This document shows, piece by piece, positions 1 to 9,184 of a DNA stretch of 64,000 nt (positions within the stretch are counted from its first letter, which is position 1; every line of letters begins with the position of its first letter). Below the pieces are notes generated by a model. The model saw nothing but the letters and a program-made list of their open reading frames with translations, had not been told where the DNA came from and made no database searches. Origin of the DNA: Acinetobacter sp. ANC 3813 (GTDB taxonomy: Bacteria; Pseudomonadota; Gammaproteobacteria; Pseudomonadales; Moraxellaceae); NCBI RefSeq assembly GCF_002135435.1, contig NZ_NEGK01000006.1:1-64000 (forward strand), in the 5' to 3' direction. The position numbers and the translations under genes are program-made.

Positions 1-60
1 ACACAAGTTGTTCTTCATAATCTCTTAATGATCTTCTTGCTGATTCGTCACCAGCAAGCT
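1..60 (-). other. rRNA operon leader RNA region (leftward; 16S lies outside window)
   Basis: Read on the minus strand, this stretch ends with AGAACAACTTGTGT, a motif I recognise from Acinetobacter rRNA leader and 16S-23S spacer sequences, where it forms part of the processing stem. It also contains CTTGCTGGTGACGAATCAGCAAG, an imperfect hairpin. It lies directly downstream of two tandem promoters pointing left. The 16S gene itself is not in the window, so this is an inference from leader sequence and promoter architecture. Confidence 0.65.
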
Positions 61-69
61 AGGTCGGCT

Positions 70-97
70 ATATTACTCTAAATCTCTTCAAAGTCAA
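70..97 (-). promoter_or_regulatory. rRNA operon P2-like promoter
   Basis: On the minus strand a -35 TTGACT (92-97) and a -10 TAATAT (70-75) are separated by 16 bp. They are followed by AGCCGACC, a GC-rich discriminator typical of stringently controlled promoters. Upstream is an A/T tract resembling an UP element (about 98-130). This fits the stronger of two tandem promoters driving the leftward rRNA leader. Confidence 0.65.
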
Positions 98-208
98 CTG
101 GTAATTCAAATTATTTTAAACTTTCTTTCTAAAACCCAATCTTAACACTTCGTGCTAAGTTGCTGTTTTATCAGAAGTTTTAATCTTCATCACCGCCGAT
201 GGATGTGC

Positions 209-236
209 ATTCTACAGCATTTCACATCAGGCGCAA
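209..236 (-). promoter_or_regulatory. rRNA operon P1-like promoter
   Basis: On the minus strand, -35 TTGCGC (231-236) and -10 TAGAAT (209-214) with a 16-bp spacer, followed by GCACATCC. It lies about 140 bp upstream of the second promoter, the usual tandem arrangement of rrn operons. Less close to consensus than the downstream one. Confidence 0.5.
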
Positions 237-306
237 CCCCATTTTATTAATTATTTTAAAATAATGCATCACTTGTTTATTTATTCCTCAAAAATGCTGT
301 TTTTTT

Positions 307-1380
307 CTATTTTTTTAGAAAAATTGGGGCAGAATCATTCAATTCATCAAAGAATTTTTCTTTTTTATTTTTCTCTTGCCAATTTAAAGACCGGCAATCG
401 ATATATTCACAATAACCGCTCTCGCCCTCTTCTAATTCATCATTTATTTTGACTTGATAACTGAAACTGCCTGCATAACCCGCCCCTACACCAAATTTAT
501 AGTCACCACGGCTTTTGGCTGTAATACAAATTTTAATTTTTTCATTATGAATAATCCATTCAAATTCGCGAGGCAGGTACATTCTTTTGTAATGCGGTGT
601 TGTCACAGCTGGATATAGGCGCTGGATATGAAAATGCACACCTTCATCACTCATCCATACATGCTGTTGCTGCAGATCTTTTAAATACACACGAGATTGC
701 AGGATCCGGTTTAACCGATCTCTAGTTTGCATCACGATCAACTGACGCTTTCCGCTTAGATTAATAATTTGAGCAGTATAAAATGCGATAGGCAAAAAAG
801 AAAAACTCATGACTCGCGCATATTCCAAAGAACCGAGTTGCTGTATATCGCTGCGTTGCCCTTTATACGTTAACTCTCCCGAGCACTCACATAATTGCGA
901 CCAGTACTCTGCGAGATTCATGCGCAATTTATTGTAATAGCACAGTGCGCCTGCGCTTTTAATTTGCAAATTAAAACTCAGCTCGCTGTCTATACGCTGC
1001 AGGTTAAAATTTGGAAAACTTCCGTTAAACGCTTCCCGATCTTGAAATTGAAATGAGTGTTTTTCGAAAGCGCAATCGCTTGAGATATTATAACTGCTGA
1101 ATTGGCCCGCCATACGCATACTGCTGCTGCACATGACTATAGCGGTGTCATTGCTGGCTTTTTTATTTTTTTCTGATCCAAATATAGCTGCGCTCGGACA
1201 GCCAATAACACTGATAAAGTTTAAATAATGCAGCGGGGCGGGAAGATTTGGGATTTTTAAACCAAGAAGAATGGTTTTATATTGCGAATTTGGCGCATGT
1301 AAAGGCAAATTGCATGAAAGCTTGGCTGGAGTTTGATTCAGCTGTTTTGATTGATCTAAGAAACCTTTCAACAACTGCAT
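307..1380 (-). CDS. hypothetical protein, possibly DUF6670 family
   Basis: A 357-residue leftward ORF with a clean AAGGAG ribosome binding site 7 nt before the ATG. No signal peptide or convincing membrane helix is visible. The sequence alternates short hydrophobic and polar segments, suggesting a mostly beta fold. The C-terminal third has a Gly/Tyr-rich strand pattern (FGVGAGYAGSFSY) and an EGESGYCEYIDCR motif. I think it matches the Acinetobacter DUF6670 family, whose fold has been likened to lipocalin/AttH-type beta barrels, but this is from memory and no function can be given. It lies 18 bp downstream of pssA on the same strand and may be co-transcribed with it. The other direction faces the rRNA promoters. 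Confidence 0.75.
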   Translation of the reverse strand: MQLLKGFLDQSKQLNQTPAKLSCNLPLHAPNSQYKTILLGLKIPNLPAPLHYLNFISVIGCPSAAIFGSEKNKKASNDTAIVMCSSSMRMAGQFSSYNISSDCAFEKHSFQFQDREAFNGSFPNFNLQRIDSELSFNLQIKSAGALCYYNKLRMNLAEYWSQLCECSGELTYKGQRSDIQQLGSLEYARVMSFSFLPIAFYTAQIINLSGKRQLIVMQTRDRLNRILQSRVYLKDLQQQHVWMSDEGVHFHIQRLYPAVTTPHYKRMYLPREFEWIIHNEKIKICITAKSRGDYKFGVGAGYAGSFSYQVKINDELEEGESGYCEYIDCRSLNWQEKNKKEKFFDELNDSAPIFLKK

Positions 1381-1398
1381 ATCAAACTCCTTACATGA

Positions 1399-2232
1399 TT
1401 ATGCTGCCGTATGTTTTCGTGCCAAGAAGGTGGTCACAAAACCGGATAAAGCATAAATGATGGACAAGACCAAAATACCGACTGGAATATTGTATGTCAC
1501 TGCAGCCAAAATAAAGACGATGATCGGCAGTACGGCAAACGGCACACGCTTACGGTCTACAGTTTTAAATGAATAATACTTAATATTGGAAATCATCAAT
1601 AAACCAACAGCAACGATTACTGCTGCATTGACTGCCTGAATGCCTGCATCTTTTAAATCAAAGACTGCCGGAAAGTCACGCGCAACCAGTACCAATGAAA
1701 TAATCATGACTGCCGCCAGCGGACTTGCCACACCAATAAAATAGCGCTTATCCACCACACCGATTTGCACATTAAAACGCGCTAAACGAAACGCTGCGCA
1801 AGCGGTATAAACAAAACAAGCTGCTAAACCGATACGGCCTAAATCATGCAAGCTCCAGCTGTACATTAAAATCGCAGGCGCCACACCAAAGGCCAGCAAA
1901 TCTGATAATGAATCAAATTGCTCACCAAAAGGGCTTTGCGCACCAATGGCGCGGGCAACACGGCCATCTAAACCATCAAATAATGCTGCAATAAAGATGG
2001 CATAGACCGCTTGGGTATAGTCGCCATTCATACTGGCAATAATCGAATAGAATCCTGACAGCAAGGCTGCTGTCGTGATCAGGTTTGGCCACAGATAGAT
2101 GCCGCGTCGTTTGACCTTCTGGCCTTCATGGGTATGCTCCTCTTCTTCCACTTCAAAAGTGATGCCATCAAAAGTACTTTCGTCTTTCGATTTAGAAGAT
2201 ACTTCCCCTTCAGGTTTAGTAATATTTGTCAT
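1399..2232 (-). CDS. pssA: CDP-diacylglycerol--serine O-phosphatidyltransferase
   Basis: Makes phosphatidylserine from CDP-diacylglycerol and L-serine, the first committed step to phosphatidylethanolamine, in the inner membrane. The CDP-alcohol phosphotransferase signature is complete: D86, D89-G90, A93-R94, G103, D107 and D111, including all catalytic aspartates. The signature lies at the end of a hydrophobic helix, and several more membrane helices follow to residue 270. The first 45 residues are a charged, Glu/Lys-rich cytoplasmic extension. At 277 residues it is near the usual length of the multi-helix PssA class, unlike the soluble E. coli enzyme. It precedes the hypothetical gene at 307-1380 by 18 bp on the same strand. 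Confidence 0.93.
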   Translation of the reverse strand: MTNITKPEGEVSSKSKDESTFDGITFEVEEEEHTHEGQKVKRRGIYLWPNLITTAALLSGFYSIIASMNGDYTQAVYAIFIAALFDGLDGRVARAIGAQSPFGEQFDSLSDLLAFGVAPAILMYSWSLHDLGRIGLAACFVYTACAAFRLARFNVQIGVVDKRYFIGVASPLAAVMIISLVLVARDFPAVFDLKDAGIQAVNAAVIVAVGLLMISNIKYYSFKTVDRKRVPFAVLPIIVFILAAVTYNIPVGILVLSIIYALSGFVTTFLARKHTAA

Positions 2233-2281
2233 TCTTCGATCCTAACTGTGACCTTTTTTATCTTACTATTTTAAAAACGGC

Positions 2282-3139
2282 TTATTCGCCAACCAGCCAG
2301 CGCACTGCTGCATGTCCGCCATTTTCGTTCATGCGCAAATGCGGGAATAGCCATTGCAATGCTTCATCCGCATCTTCAGAGAACTTCCAAGGCGGGTTGA
2401 TAACCAATAAACCGCAGCCATTTAGGCCAACTGGAGTATCGTCAGGCCATACGCAGATTTCGCAAACCAATTGACGGCGAATACCCGTCTTGAACATTTT
2501 CTTCTCAAAACGCTCAATCATGGCGCGGTCTTTAATTGGATACCAAACTGCAAAAACGCCTGTTGGCCATTTTTTATAAGCCGCTACCAGCAATTCTACC
2601 AACTGCGGGAAATCTTTACGTTCCAATTCGTAAGGCGGATCAATCATCACCAAGCCGCGCTTTTCTTTTGGCGGAATCACACCCAGCAAACCTTCATACG
2701 CATCACGCTCATGCAGGCCTGCACGCTTGTCAAAAATATTGTGGCGCAATTGCTGAAATACATCGCGCTGCATTTCAAAAATCGTCGCCTTATCAATTTC
2801 ACGCATGCCTTCTAAAGCAAACCATGGTGAGCCTGGATAAGCGCCCTTACCGAAGTTTTCACGCATTTTTTCAACAATTTTCAGATACTGCTGCACGCCT
2901 TCAGGCGCATTGCGCTTAATAGAATCATCTAATTTGACCAATCGATGAATACCGTGCAAAAACTCACCTGACTTTTGCGCTTCTGCGGTAGATAAATCGT
3001 ATTTACCTGCACCACCATGCGTATCTACATAGCGATATGGTTTATCTTTTGCATTAAGTCGCGCCAATAACTGAAGCAGCAACACGTGCTTCATGACATC
3101 GGCAAAGTTGCCTGCATGGAAGTGGTGACGGTAATTCAT
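2282..3139 (-). CDS. rlmJ: 23S rRNA (adenine(2030)-N6)-methyltransferase RlmJ
   Basis: Methylates N6 of A2030 in 23S rRNA using S-adenosylmethionine. The 285-residue protein begins with the family hallmark MNYRHHFHAGNFADVMKH. It has a glycine-rich SAM loop DTHGGAGKYD (residues 39-48) and the N6-adenine methyltransferase catalytic motif DPPYE (167-171). Length matches the roughly 280-residue family. The start is supported by an upstream GGAATTAAAG stretch. It is transcribed leftward ahead of pssA with a gap of about 50 bp and diverges from the oxygenase gene at 3254. Confidence 0.95.
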   Translation of the reverse strand: MNYRHHFHAGNFADVMKHVLLLQLLARLNAKDKPYRYVDTHGGAGKYDLSTAEAQKSGEFLHGIHRLVKLDDSIKRNAPEGVQQYLKIVEKMRENFGKGAYPGSPWFALEGMREIDKATIFEMQRDVFQQLRHNIFDKRAGLHERDAYEGLLGVIPPKEKRGLVMIDPPYELERKDFPQLVELLVAAYKKWPTGVFAVWYPIKDRAMIERFEKKMFKTGIRRQLVCEICVWPDDTPVGLNGCGLLVINPPWKFSEDADEALQWLFPHLRMNENGGHAAVRWLVGE

Positions 3140-3253
3140 GTTTCTTTAATTCCTGATATCAACGGCTATTTTAGCATGAAAAATAGTTTCATTCCGATGC
3201 TTATCTTGCTCTAGAATAACGGACCTTTTTTCTGTTCTTTTTACGGTTCGTGT

Positions 3254-3856
3254 ATGGATGGTATTTTACTCCCAAAGTCTTGGAACGTTGATCTAATCTT
3301 AAATGATTTAGATCAACACGGTTTCGCCATGATTGACGATGCCTATACAGCAGAATATGTGCATACGCTTTCTGAAGAATGCATTTCACATTTAAATCAG
3401 TTCCGTGACGCAGCCATTCAAAACGGCGTGGTCAGCAATATCCGAAGCGATCACATTCTTTGGCTCAATGAAGAACTGAATATTGCCCAGCAGCATATCC
3501 AATATTTAAACGCCCTTTCAGCACATCTGAATCAGGCGTTTTTTTTGGGCATTCAAGAAGCTGAAGCGCATTTCGCCTGCTATAACGCAGGAGAATTTTA
3601 TGCCCTGCACCGTGATAATCCGCAAGGCAAAAATGGGCGGATGATTTCCACAGTCTATTATCTGCATGAAGATTGGCAATCCGATTGGGGCGGCCAGCTC
3701 AGACTGCAGGATAAAAATGGCGAATGGCATATTATTGAGCCCAAGCCAAACCGTATTGCCATTTTCCAAAGTGATTTGCTGCATGAAGTGCTGCAAGCCA
3801 AACATCAGCGCTTATCCATCACCGCTTGGCTGCGCAGCGGAAATTCCATCTGGTAG
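3254..3856 (+). CDS. 2OG-Fe(II) oxygenase (prolyl 4-hydroxylase-like)
   Basis: A 200-residue soluble protein with the double-stranded beta-helix metal site of 2-oxoglutarate/iron oxygenases: H119-R-D121, then H177 as the second histidine and R186 for the 2-oxoglutarate carboxylate. The segment NAGEFYALHRD matches the P4Hc/SM20-type subfamily. The substrate cannot be told from sequence; ribosomal or protein prolyl/aspartyl hydroxylation is only a family-level possibility. It is divergent from rlmJ with a 114-bp shared promoter region and is followed after 58 bp by an unrelated helical protein. Confidence 0.88.
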   Translation: MDGILLPKSWNVDLILNDLDQHGFAMIDDAYTAEYVHTLSEECISHLNQFRDAAIQNGVVSNIRSDHILWLNEELNIAQQHIQYLNALSAHLNQAFFLGIQEAEAHFACYNAGEFYALHRDNPQGKNGRMISTVYYLHEDWQSDWGGQLRLQDKNGEWHIIEPKPNRIAIFQSDLLHEVLQAKHQRLSITAWLRSGNSIW

Positions 3857-3914
3857 GCTTTAAATTTCTTTATTCATCCTCATATAACTGTCATTGCAAA
3901 AGAGGAAGCCTTTC

Positions 3915-4442
3915 ATGACTGACCGTATCAAACCTATCATCCAGCGTATTGGTGAGACAGATCAGCTGTATTTGCAAGGCAATACTCCTGAATTGGCGCT
4001 GGAGCGCGCTGACTTGCGCCTGGAATTAGTGATGCTGAGCCAGTTGCGCCAAGAACAGATTCATTTTCTGCAAGAAGCTGTAGTTCTGCTAGAACAAGGC
4101 CGCATTGAATTTGAAGAAATGCCGCTTCGCCTGTATGTGGATTTATCTCTGCATTTGGCCAAAGCCTACATGATTTATTTTGAAATTACCCGTGAAGCGC
4201 GATTTGCCACCATCACACAGCAGATTTTAAAGCCTATGACGCATGATGATTTCGGAGATATTTATTTCTTCTTGGCCTATGCATCTGCGGCGAAAAATGA
4301 GCCATCACTTGCGCGTCATTGGCTGAAAAAATACAGCGCCACACAAGCTTTTGATTTGCAAATGCTGCGCGGACACTCCGCTTTCTTCGCATACCGCGAA
4401 GAGGTTTGGTTTAACAGCATGCTGCACAGCAAACTGCATTAA
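3915..4442 (+). CDS. hypothetical all-helical protein
   Basis: A 175-residue soluble protein of unknown function. I use the ATG at 3915 because AGAGGAAG sits just upstream; an upstream TTG at 3894 would overlap that site. The sequence is almost entirely amphipathic helices (for example LALERADLRLELVMLSQLRQ), reminiscent of helical-repeat (TPR-like) proteins, with no cysteine pattern, signal peptide or membrane segment. It sits between the oxygenase gene and a strong bidirectional terminator, so the two may form a small operon. No family is recognised. Confidence 0.8.
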   Translation: MTDRIKPIIQRIGETDQLYLQGNTPELALERADLRLELVMLSQLRQEQIHFLQEAVVLLEQGRIEFEEMPLRLYVDLSLHLAKAYMIYFEITREARFATITQQILKPMTHDDFGDIYFFLAYASAAKNEPSLARHWLKKYSATQAFDLQMLRGHSAFFAYREEVWFNSMLHSKLH

Positions 4443-4467
4443 TCGCCACTGCGGAAAGGCGCACAAT

Positions 4468-4500
4468 AAAAATGCCTCTAATAAAGAGGCATTTTTATTG
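4468..4500. terminator. bidirectional intrinsic terminator
   Basis: Perfect 12-bp stem (4468-4479 with 4485-4496) around a 5-nt loop, with T-rich runs on both strands. It separates the rightward gene ending at 4442 from the leftward DUF2789 gene ending at 4535 and can serve both. Confidence 0.85.
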
Positions 4501-4534
4501 TCTAGTCATTTATACAAAATGAGAAAAAACCGCA

Positions 4535-4792
4535 TTATGCTGTTTGCAACTTATAAGCATCCAAATGCAGCTGCTGATTCAATTCATCAATCCAGATTGC
4601 CCAGTCATCATCCTGAACCAAATGACTGATCAGAAAGTCACGCTGCGCTTTATTCCAAAAAGGCGCGTCATGCAAATTTTGACTTGCAGAAAGCTGATGG
4701 GTGCGCACATATAATTCGATGGCCGCAGGACTGCTGGCTAACCCCAACTGAGAAAATAATAAAGCTAAGGATGGTGTATTTTGATTGAGCAT
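4535..4792 (-). CDS. DUF2789 domain protein (copy A)
   Basis: An 85-residue protein with the DUF2789 pattern: a LxxLFSQLGLxSSPAAIE helix, a central segment ending in APFWNKAQRDFLISHL, and the terminal WAIWIDELNQQLH helix. The start is well supported by GGAGGG six bases upstream. No catalytic motif, metal site or signal peptide is visible; function is unknown. It is a diverged paralogue of the gene at 4899-5159, which lies upstream on the same strand and has its own terminator in between, so the two are probably independent transcription units. Confidence 0.88.
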   Translation of the reverse strand: MLNQNTPSLALLFSQLGLASSPAAIELYVRTHQLSASQNLHDAPFWNKAQRDFLISHLVQDDDWAIWIDELNQQLHLDAYKLQTA

Positions 4793-4852
4793 CTCGCCCT
4801 CCTTATCAACTAATTTGTCATATATTATTCAATTAACTTATATGATGTTGAT

Positions 4853-4881
4853 AAAAAAACCTAGCTTTATTTGCTAGGTTT
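4853..4881 (-). terminator. intrinsic terminator after DUF2789 copy B
   Basis: 9-bp stem AAACCTAGC/GCTAGGTTT (4857-4865 with 4873-4881), followed by a T run on the minus strand. It ends the transcript of the gene at 4899-5159 before the second DUF2789 gene. Confidence 0.75.
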
Positions 4882-4898
4882 GTTGTTTCAATTTGTGT

Positions 4899-5159
4899 TT
4901 ATAAATTACAAGATCCCATCAGCTTATGTTCTTTATGCAACTGCTCATTCAATATATCCACCACCATGGCCCAGTCATCATCTTTTTTCCAATGACTGAT
5001 AATAAAATCATGCTGTGATTTGCTCCAAAAGGCCGCTTCGTGCAGAGGAATATCCATTGTGAGCTGATGGTTTTCAATAAACTGATCAATGGCTTCGGGG
5101 CTGGAATCTAATCCCAGCTGATCAAAAAAAAGTTCTAAGGTCGGTTGCTGATCAAACAT
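4899..5159 (-). CDS. DUF2789 domain protein (copy B)
   Basis: An 86-residue DUF2789 protein beginning MFDQQPTLELFFDQLGLDSSPEAID. The ATG at 5159 is chosen because a GGAG ribosome binding site lies 7 nt upstream; a longer reading frame to 5189 would add ten residues with no such support. The core motifs FWSKSQHDFIISHW and WAMVVDILNEQLH align with copy A, but many surface positions differ, so the duplication is not recent. Function unknown; a small cytosolic helical protein. Confidence 0.88.
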   Translation of the reverse strand: MFDQQPTLELFFDQLGLDSSPEAIDQFIENHQLTMDIPLHEAAFWSKSQHDFIISHWKKDDDWAMVVDILNEQLHKEHKLMGSCNL

Positions 5160-5322
5160 GGCATTTCTCCTCAAGCAGGTCTTTTGCAAACAGTTTTTTA
5201 CAATGCTGGCTGAATCATCTATTTCTTTATCTTTGCCTGAGCGCCTTGCTTTGTCAGTTGCAAGACCATCTCAGCATGTTATTTTTTGTTTATATTTTAA
5301 TCACTATAATCTATTCAGGCAT

Positions 5323-5350
5323 AAAAAAGCACCCCAAAAGGAGTGCTTTT
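5323..5350 (-). terminator. intrinsic terminator of mdh
   Basis: Stem AAAAGCACCCC/GGAGTGCTTTT with one wobble and an AAAA loop, followed by TTTTTT on the minus strand, 25 bp past the mdh stop. Confidence 0.8.
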
Positions 5351-5374
5351 CAAACTTAATCTAGAAAGATTAAA

Positions 5375-6361
5375 TTATTTGATCATGTCAGCAACTGCTG
5401 CACGTTCTTCTTCCAACTCGTTTAGAGTGAAGTTGATACGCTCACGGCTGAATTCGTCGATTTCAAGACCTTGAACGATTTTGTATTCGCCGTTTTCAGT
5501 TGTAACAGGGAAACCGAACATAACGCCTTCAGGAATACCGTAAGAACCGTCAGAAGGAATACCCATAGTTACCCATTTGCCGTTCGTGCCAAGAGCCCAA
5601 TCGCGCATATGGTCGATTGCAGCATTAGCAGCAGACGCAGCAGAAGACAAACCGCGCGCTTCGATGATCGCCGCGCCGCGTTTACCAACTGTAGGAAGGA
5701 ACACATCTTTGTTCCAAGCTGCATCGTTGATTTTGTCTTTTAAGCTTTCGCCGTTTACAGTCGCGAAACGGTAGTCAGCATACATTGTTGGAGAGTGGTT
5801 GCCCCAAACTGTCATCGTTTCGATATCAGAAACTGCAACACCCGCTTTTTGAGCAAGCTGAGTCAACGCACGGTTGTGGTCTAGACGAAGCATAGCTGTG
5901 AAGTTTTTCGCTGGAAGATCTGGAGCAGATTTCATAGCGATGTAAGCGTTAGTGTTTGCAGGGTTGCCTACAACAAGAACTTTAACGTCACGGCTAGCAA
6001 CTTCGTTCAGCGCTTGACCTTGACCAATGAAGATTTCACCATTCACTTTAAGCAAGTCAGCACGTTCCATACCAGGACCGCGTGGACGTGAACCAACCAA
6101 TAACGCATAGTCAGCATCTTTGAATGCAACTTTAGGATCGTCAGTGCCGATCATGCCTTCCAACAATGGGAATGCGCAGTCGTCAAGTTCCATCATTACG
6201 CCTTTAAGCGCAGCTTGAGCTTTCTCAAAAGGAACTTCGAGCAATTGCAAAATAACTGGTTGATCTTTACCTAGCATTTCACCGCTTGCGATACGGAATA
6301 ATAGGCTGTAACCAATTTGACCTGCGGCGCCAGTAACGGCAACACGAACTGCTTGCTTCAT
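5375..6361 (-). CDS. mdh: malate dehydrogenase (NAD-dependent)
   Basis: Interconverts malate and oxaloacetate with NAD in the citric acid cycle. The 328-residue protein has the dinucleotide-binding [10 protein letters not shown] loop (residues 11-20), the substrate-binding arginine loop [10 protein letters not shown] (91-100), the GNPANTN motif (132-138) and the catalytic histidine H189 in WGNHSPTMY. The length and the [10 protein letters not shown] signature mark the 326-330-residue bacterial type 2/cytosolic-like clade rather than the 312-residue E. coli type. A GGAG ribosome site precedes the ATG. Monocistronic: its own terminator is downstream and a 169-bp spacer lies upstream. Confidence 0.97.
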   Translation of the reverse strand: MKQAVRVAVTGAAGQIGYSLLFRIASGEMLGKDQPVILQLLEVPFEKAQAALKGVMMELDDCAFPLLEGMIGTDDPKVAFKDADYALLVGSRPRGPGMERADLLKVNGEIFIGQGQALNEVASRDVKVLVVGNPANTNAYIAMKSAPDLPAKNFTAMLRLDHNRALTQLAQKAGVAVSDIETMTVWGNHSPTMYADYRFATVNGESLKDKINDAAWNKDVFLPTVGKRGAAIIEARGLSSAASAANAAIDHMRDWALGTNGKWVTMGIPSDGSYGIPEGVMFGFPVTTENGEYKIVQGLEIDEFSRERINFTLNELEEERAAVADMIK

Positions 6362-6530
6362 CTAATTATCTCCAATTGAGGATATTCAATGCGATTAAAT
6401 AGTTAGTCCATTTAATCTAATAATCATAAACGCCGAAGATTGTACTCCAATCCTTTGACACTTGCATGTAAAAGAGAATGCTTTTCAACAAAAGTATGAT
6501 AGGAAATATAAATAAAATATCTTTAAACGT

Positions 6531-7181
6531 TCAGAAAGAACCCTTAATTATGAAAGAAGCTGGACAGCTGCCGGTGATATTTGCAGCACATGGCGTGTAA
6601 AGGCCATTATTTTTGTAGCAGATTTTAATATCAGTCAAAATATTGCCTGCATAAGAAGACTGGCAGCTGAATTGCACACCATTGACCGGCAACCCTGGAT
6701 TTAGGCGGATCATTTTGGTTTTTAATGCCACATACTGCATCTGGCGGGTTTCTTGGCTGGTTAATTCTTCTGGAATTTTCAGCTTTTCCGCGTAGTTGAT
6801 TATGGTTCGGAAATACTGACTGGCGTTCATGGGCACGCAGCCGCCAATTTGGCGCCATAAGGCATTGCGCGCGCTTTCATCTGGCATGACCCGCGCCACA
6901 ACCTTGGCTTGAATAGGCGATAATTTTACCGAACTGCCGGTGGAGCAATCCTGTTTAGCCGTTTCAGGATAGAGTCCTGTGATATTCAGCGAATAGCCTT
7001 CCATGCATTTACGCTTTTTATTGCGCTGCGGGTCTAAAGAACATGCTGCCGGAACCAGCTGCACATTCATCATATAAGCATGCGCAGCTGGTGCAGCATA
7101 AACAGCAGATGAAACAAAATTGCCAGCTAGCGCAATACACGGCGCCAGCCATAATGTTTTGATCTTACTCTTCAGCTGCAT
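6531..7181 (-). CDS. secreted hypothetical protein with six or more cysteines
   Basis: A 216-residue protein with a Sec signal peptide (basic MQLKSKIK, hydrophobic core, likely cleavage near VYAAPA around residue 30). The mature part has several cysteines (for example SLDPQRNKKRKC, QDCSTG, GGCVPM, QFSCQSS, KICYKN, GSCPAS), which points to a disulfide-stabilised periplasmic or secreted protein. No enzymatic motif is recognised. It follows slt on the same strand by 44 bp, so it may share the slt transcript and act in the cell wall, but that is only context. Confidence 0.78.
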   Translation of the reverse strand: MQLKSKIKTLWLAPCIALAGNFVSSAVYAAPAAHAYMMNVQLVPAACSLDPQRNKKRKCMEGYSLNITGLYPETAKQDCSTGSSVKLSPIQAKVVARVMPDESARNALWRQIGGCVPMNASQYFRTIINYAEKLKIPEELTSQETRQMQYVALKTKMIRLNPGLPVNGVQFSCQSSYAGNILTDIKICYKNNGLYTPCAANITGSCPASFIIKGSF

Positions 7182-7225
7182 TCATCATTCCCCAATCATT
7201 CACTCAGCAGACAGATGTTTTTCCT

Positions 7226-9184
7226 TTATTGCGCGTTGCGCATTGGTATCACTTGCATCCGTTTGCCAATAGACTGTGCGCCCTGCCCCAGTAATACCCC
7301 ATAATGCGTTGCATTGGTCATGACATGTTTCACATAATCACGCGTTTCAGTCAATGGAATTGTTTCAGCATATTGATCTGGATCGATGTTTTGACCTTCC
7401 GGCTGCCAGCGGCGCGCGCGGTTTGGACCAGCATTATAGCCAGCAGTTGCCAGCACGGGACTATTGCTGAGCTGGCTTTGAATCATCGATAAATAGTACG
7501 TGCCATAGCGGATATTGGTATTCATATCGGAGAGCGCTGCTGGGTTATAAGTTTCACCCATTTGCCGCGCGACCAGTTTTGCAGTATCCGGCATGATCTG
7601 CATAAGGCCGCCCGCACCGACATGTGAACGCGCAGTAGTCACAAAACGGCTTTCCTGACGCATTAACCCATAAGCCCAAGCGGGATCTATACCTGCATTT
7701 CGGCTATGGCTTACTACATAAGCCTGATGCGGCATGGCATAGCGCAAGCTGTAATTATGCTGTTTGACGGTTCTGTCTGCGGCGTAAATTGCGCGGTCAT
7801 ACCAGCCCATATCTGTTGCACGCTTAGCTGCGGCCAACAGTAAACCATCATCTTTTTTCAGATAAGCCTGACGCACCGCCCAGTTCCATTCACGATTGAT
7901 ATAATTGTCTGGCGCATTCACATCACGCAGGGCAAAAGCGCGGCGGAAATGAATATCCTGGCTTAAACGCTGTGCGTCTGCATTGCTTGGCTGCGCATTA
8001 TTCGGCACACTGCTGTAACTTTGCCCCAAATGATCTTTGGCAAGCAAATTGTGGTAATCGTCACCTTGCGCCAAACGCTTAAAGATCTCTTGCGCGGTCT
8101 TTTGGGACGCCCCATCACTGCGCTTTTCATAGCCGCGCGCCAGCCAATACTGCCAGCGGTCTTCCTGACGCTGCGTCACACTCATGCTGTCAATGGCGCG
8201 GATTAAGCTTTCCCAAGAGCTGAAACGAATGGCTTGGCGGGCATAAATTTCCGCCTCTTCAGGACTGAACGGCAAGCCATAGCTGGCATCAAGAAAACTT
8301 AACACTTCGCGGTTGAAATTATTCTTCATCACCGTGGTGCCGCCCACATACCCCACTGCCCGATACAGAGCGCGCTGCACATCTGCTGGCACACCGTCCG
8401 CTGCACGCTTAGCGGAAGCCATTGCAGAATTTAAATCACTGTCCGCCAAACGGCCTACTGCATAAATCAAATACGCATGGTCTTCCTTGCTGATTTTAGG
8501 CGCCGACCATAAATAATTCATGGGATTCGACTGAATGCTGTTCAGCTGCGCCAAGGACAGATTCATATTAATGCTTTGCGCTGTGGCAATGGCTTGACCT
8601 GACTGCCCTGCTCGCAATTGTCCCCACAGGCGCATCTGGCGGTCCTGTTCTGTCAGCAAAGGACTGGACAGCATCAGGCGCCCAAGGCCTGTACAGGATT
8701 CTGGCTGTGCATTGGTGGTCAGCCAGACTTCTTTATATTCGGCATAAATCAGCGGATCACCCGATTTGGCGCGGACCTGCGCAACGGCGCAATTTTCTGC
8801 CTGATCAGCATTGGTCACATACTGCAATACCGGCTGCGCTGATGCGAAATCCGCCATTTTGACTTTTTCTTCGACATAGTCTGCCGCTAATTTTTCCGCC
8901 ATAGCCGACTGCGGATAACGCTGGGCAAAGTTCACAATCTGAGCAGCGGGCTGTGAACCCAAATTGCTGTTTAATATCCAATACTCGGGGTAATAGCCCA
9001 AAGCGTCATTTTGCATAGAATATTGGTACTGCTGCAGCATCGGGATATTGCTGGAATTGGCAGCGCGCAGCGCCTCATTAAATTGTTCATCCCCTGCATG
9101 CACTGAATAAGATGCACTGGCAGAAACTGCGCTCAACGCAAGCAGCTGATAATATTTATTGAGTTTCCAGACTTTTTTTAACAT
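7226..9184 (-). CDS. slt: soluble lytic murein transglycosylase
   Basis: Cleaves the MurNAc-GlcNAc bond of peptidoglycan to give 1,6-anhydro products, in the periplasm. A signal peptide occupies about residues 1-30 (ALSAVSASASYSVHA). A long helical-repeat U/L domain fills residues 35-480, and the C-terminal SLT domain carries the catalytic glutamate E511 in GLMRQESRF, the GAGGLMQIMP loop and the AGYNAG motif. At 652 residues it matches Slt70-type enzymes. It is divergent from miaB across a 311-bp spacer and is followed by a small secreted cysteine-rich protein. Confidence 0.93.
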   Translation of the reverse strand: MLKKVWKLNKYYQLLALSAVSASASYSVHAGDEQFNEALRAANSSNIPMLQQYQYSMQNDALGYYPEYWILNSNLGSQPAAQIVNFAQRYPQSAMAEKLAADYVEEKVKMADFASAQPVLQYVTNADQAENCAVAQVRAKSGDPLIYAEYKEVWLTTNAQPESCTGLGRLMLSSPLLTEQDRQMRLWGQLRAGQSGQAIATAQSINMNLSLAQLNSIQSNPMNYLWSAPKISKEDHAYLIYAVGRLADSDLNSAMASAKRAADGVPADVQRALYRAVGYVGGTTVMKNNFNREVLSFLDASYGLPFSPEEAEIYARQAIRFSSWESLIRAIDSMSVTQRQEDRWQYWLARGYEKRSDGASQKTAQEIFKRLAQGDDYHNLLAKDHLGQSYSSVPNNAQPSNADAQRLSQDIHFRRAFALRDVNAPDNYINREWNWAVRQAYLKKDDGLLLAAAKRATDMGWYDRAIYAADRTVKQHNYSLRYAMPHQAYVVSHSRNAGIDPAWAYGLMRQESRFVTTARSHVGAGGLMQIMPDTAKLVARQMGETYNPAALSDMNTNIRYGTYYLSMIQSQLSNSPVLATAGYNAGPNRARRWQPEGQNIDPDQYAETIPLTETRDYVKHVMTNATHYGVLLGQGAQSIGKRMQVIPMRNAQ

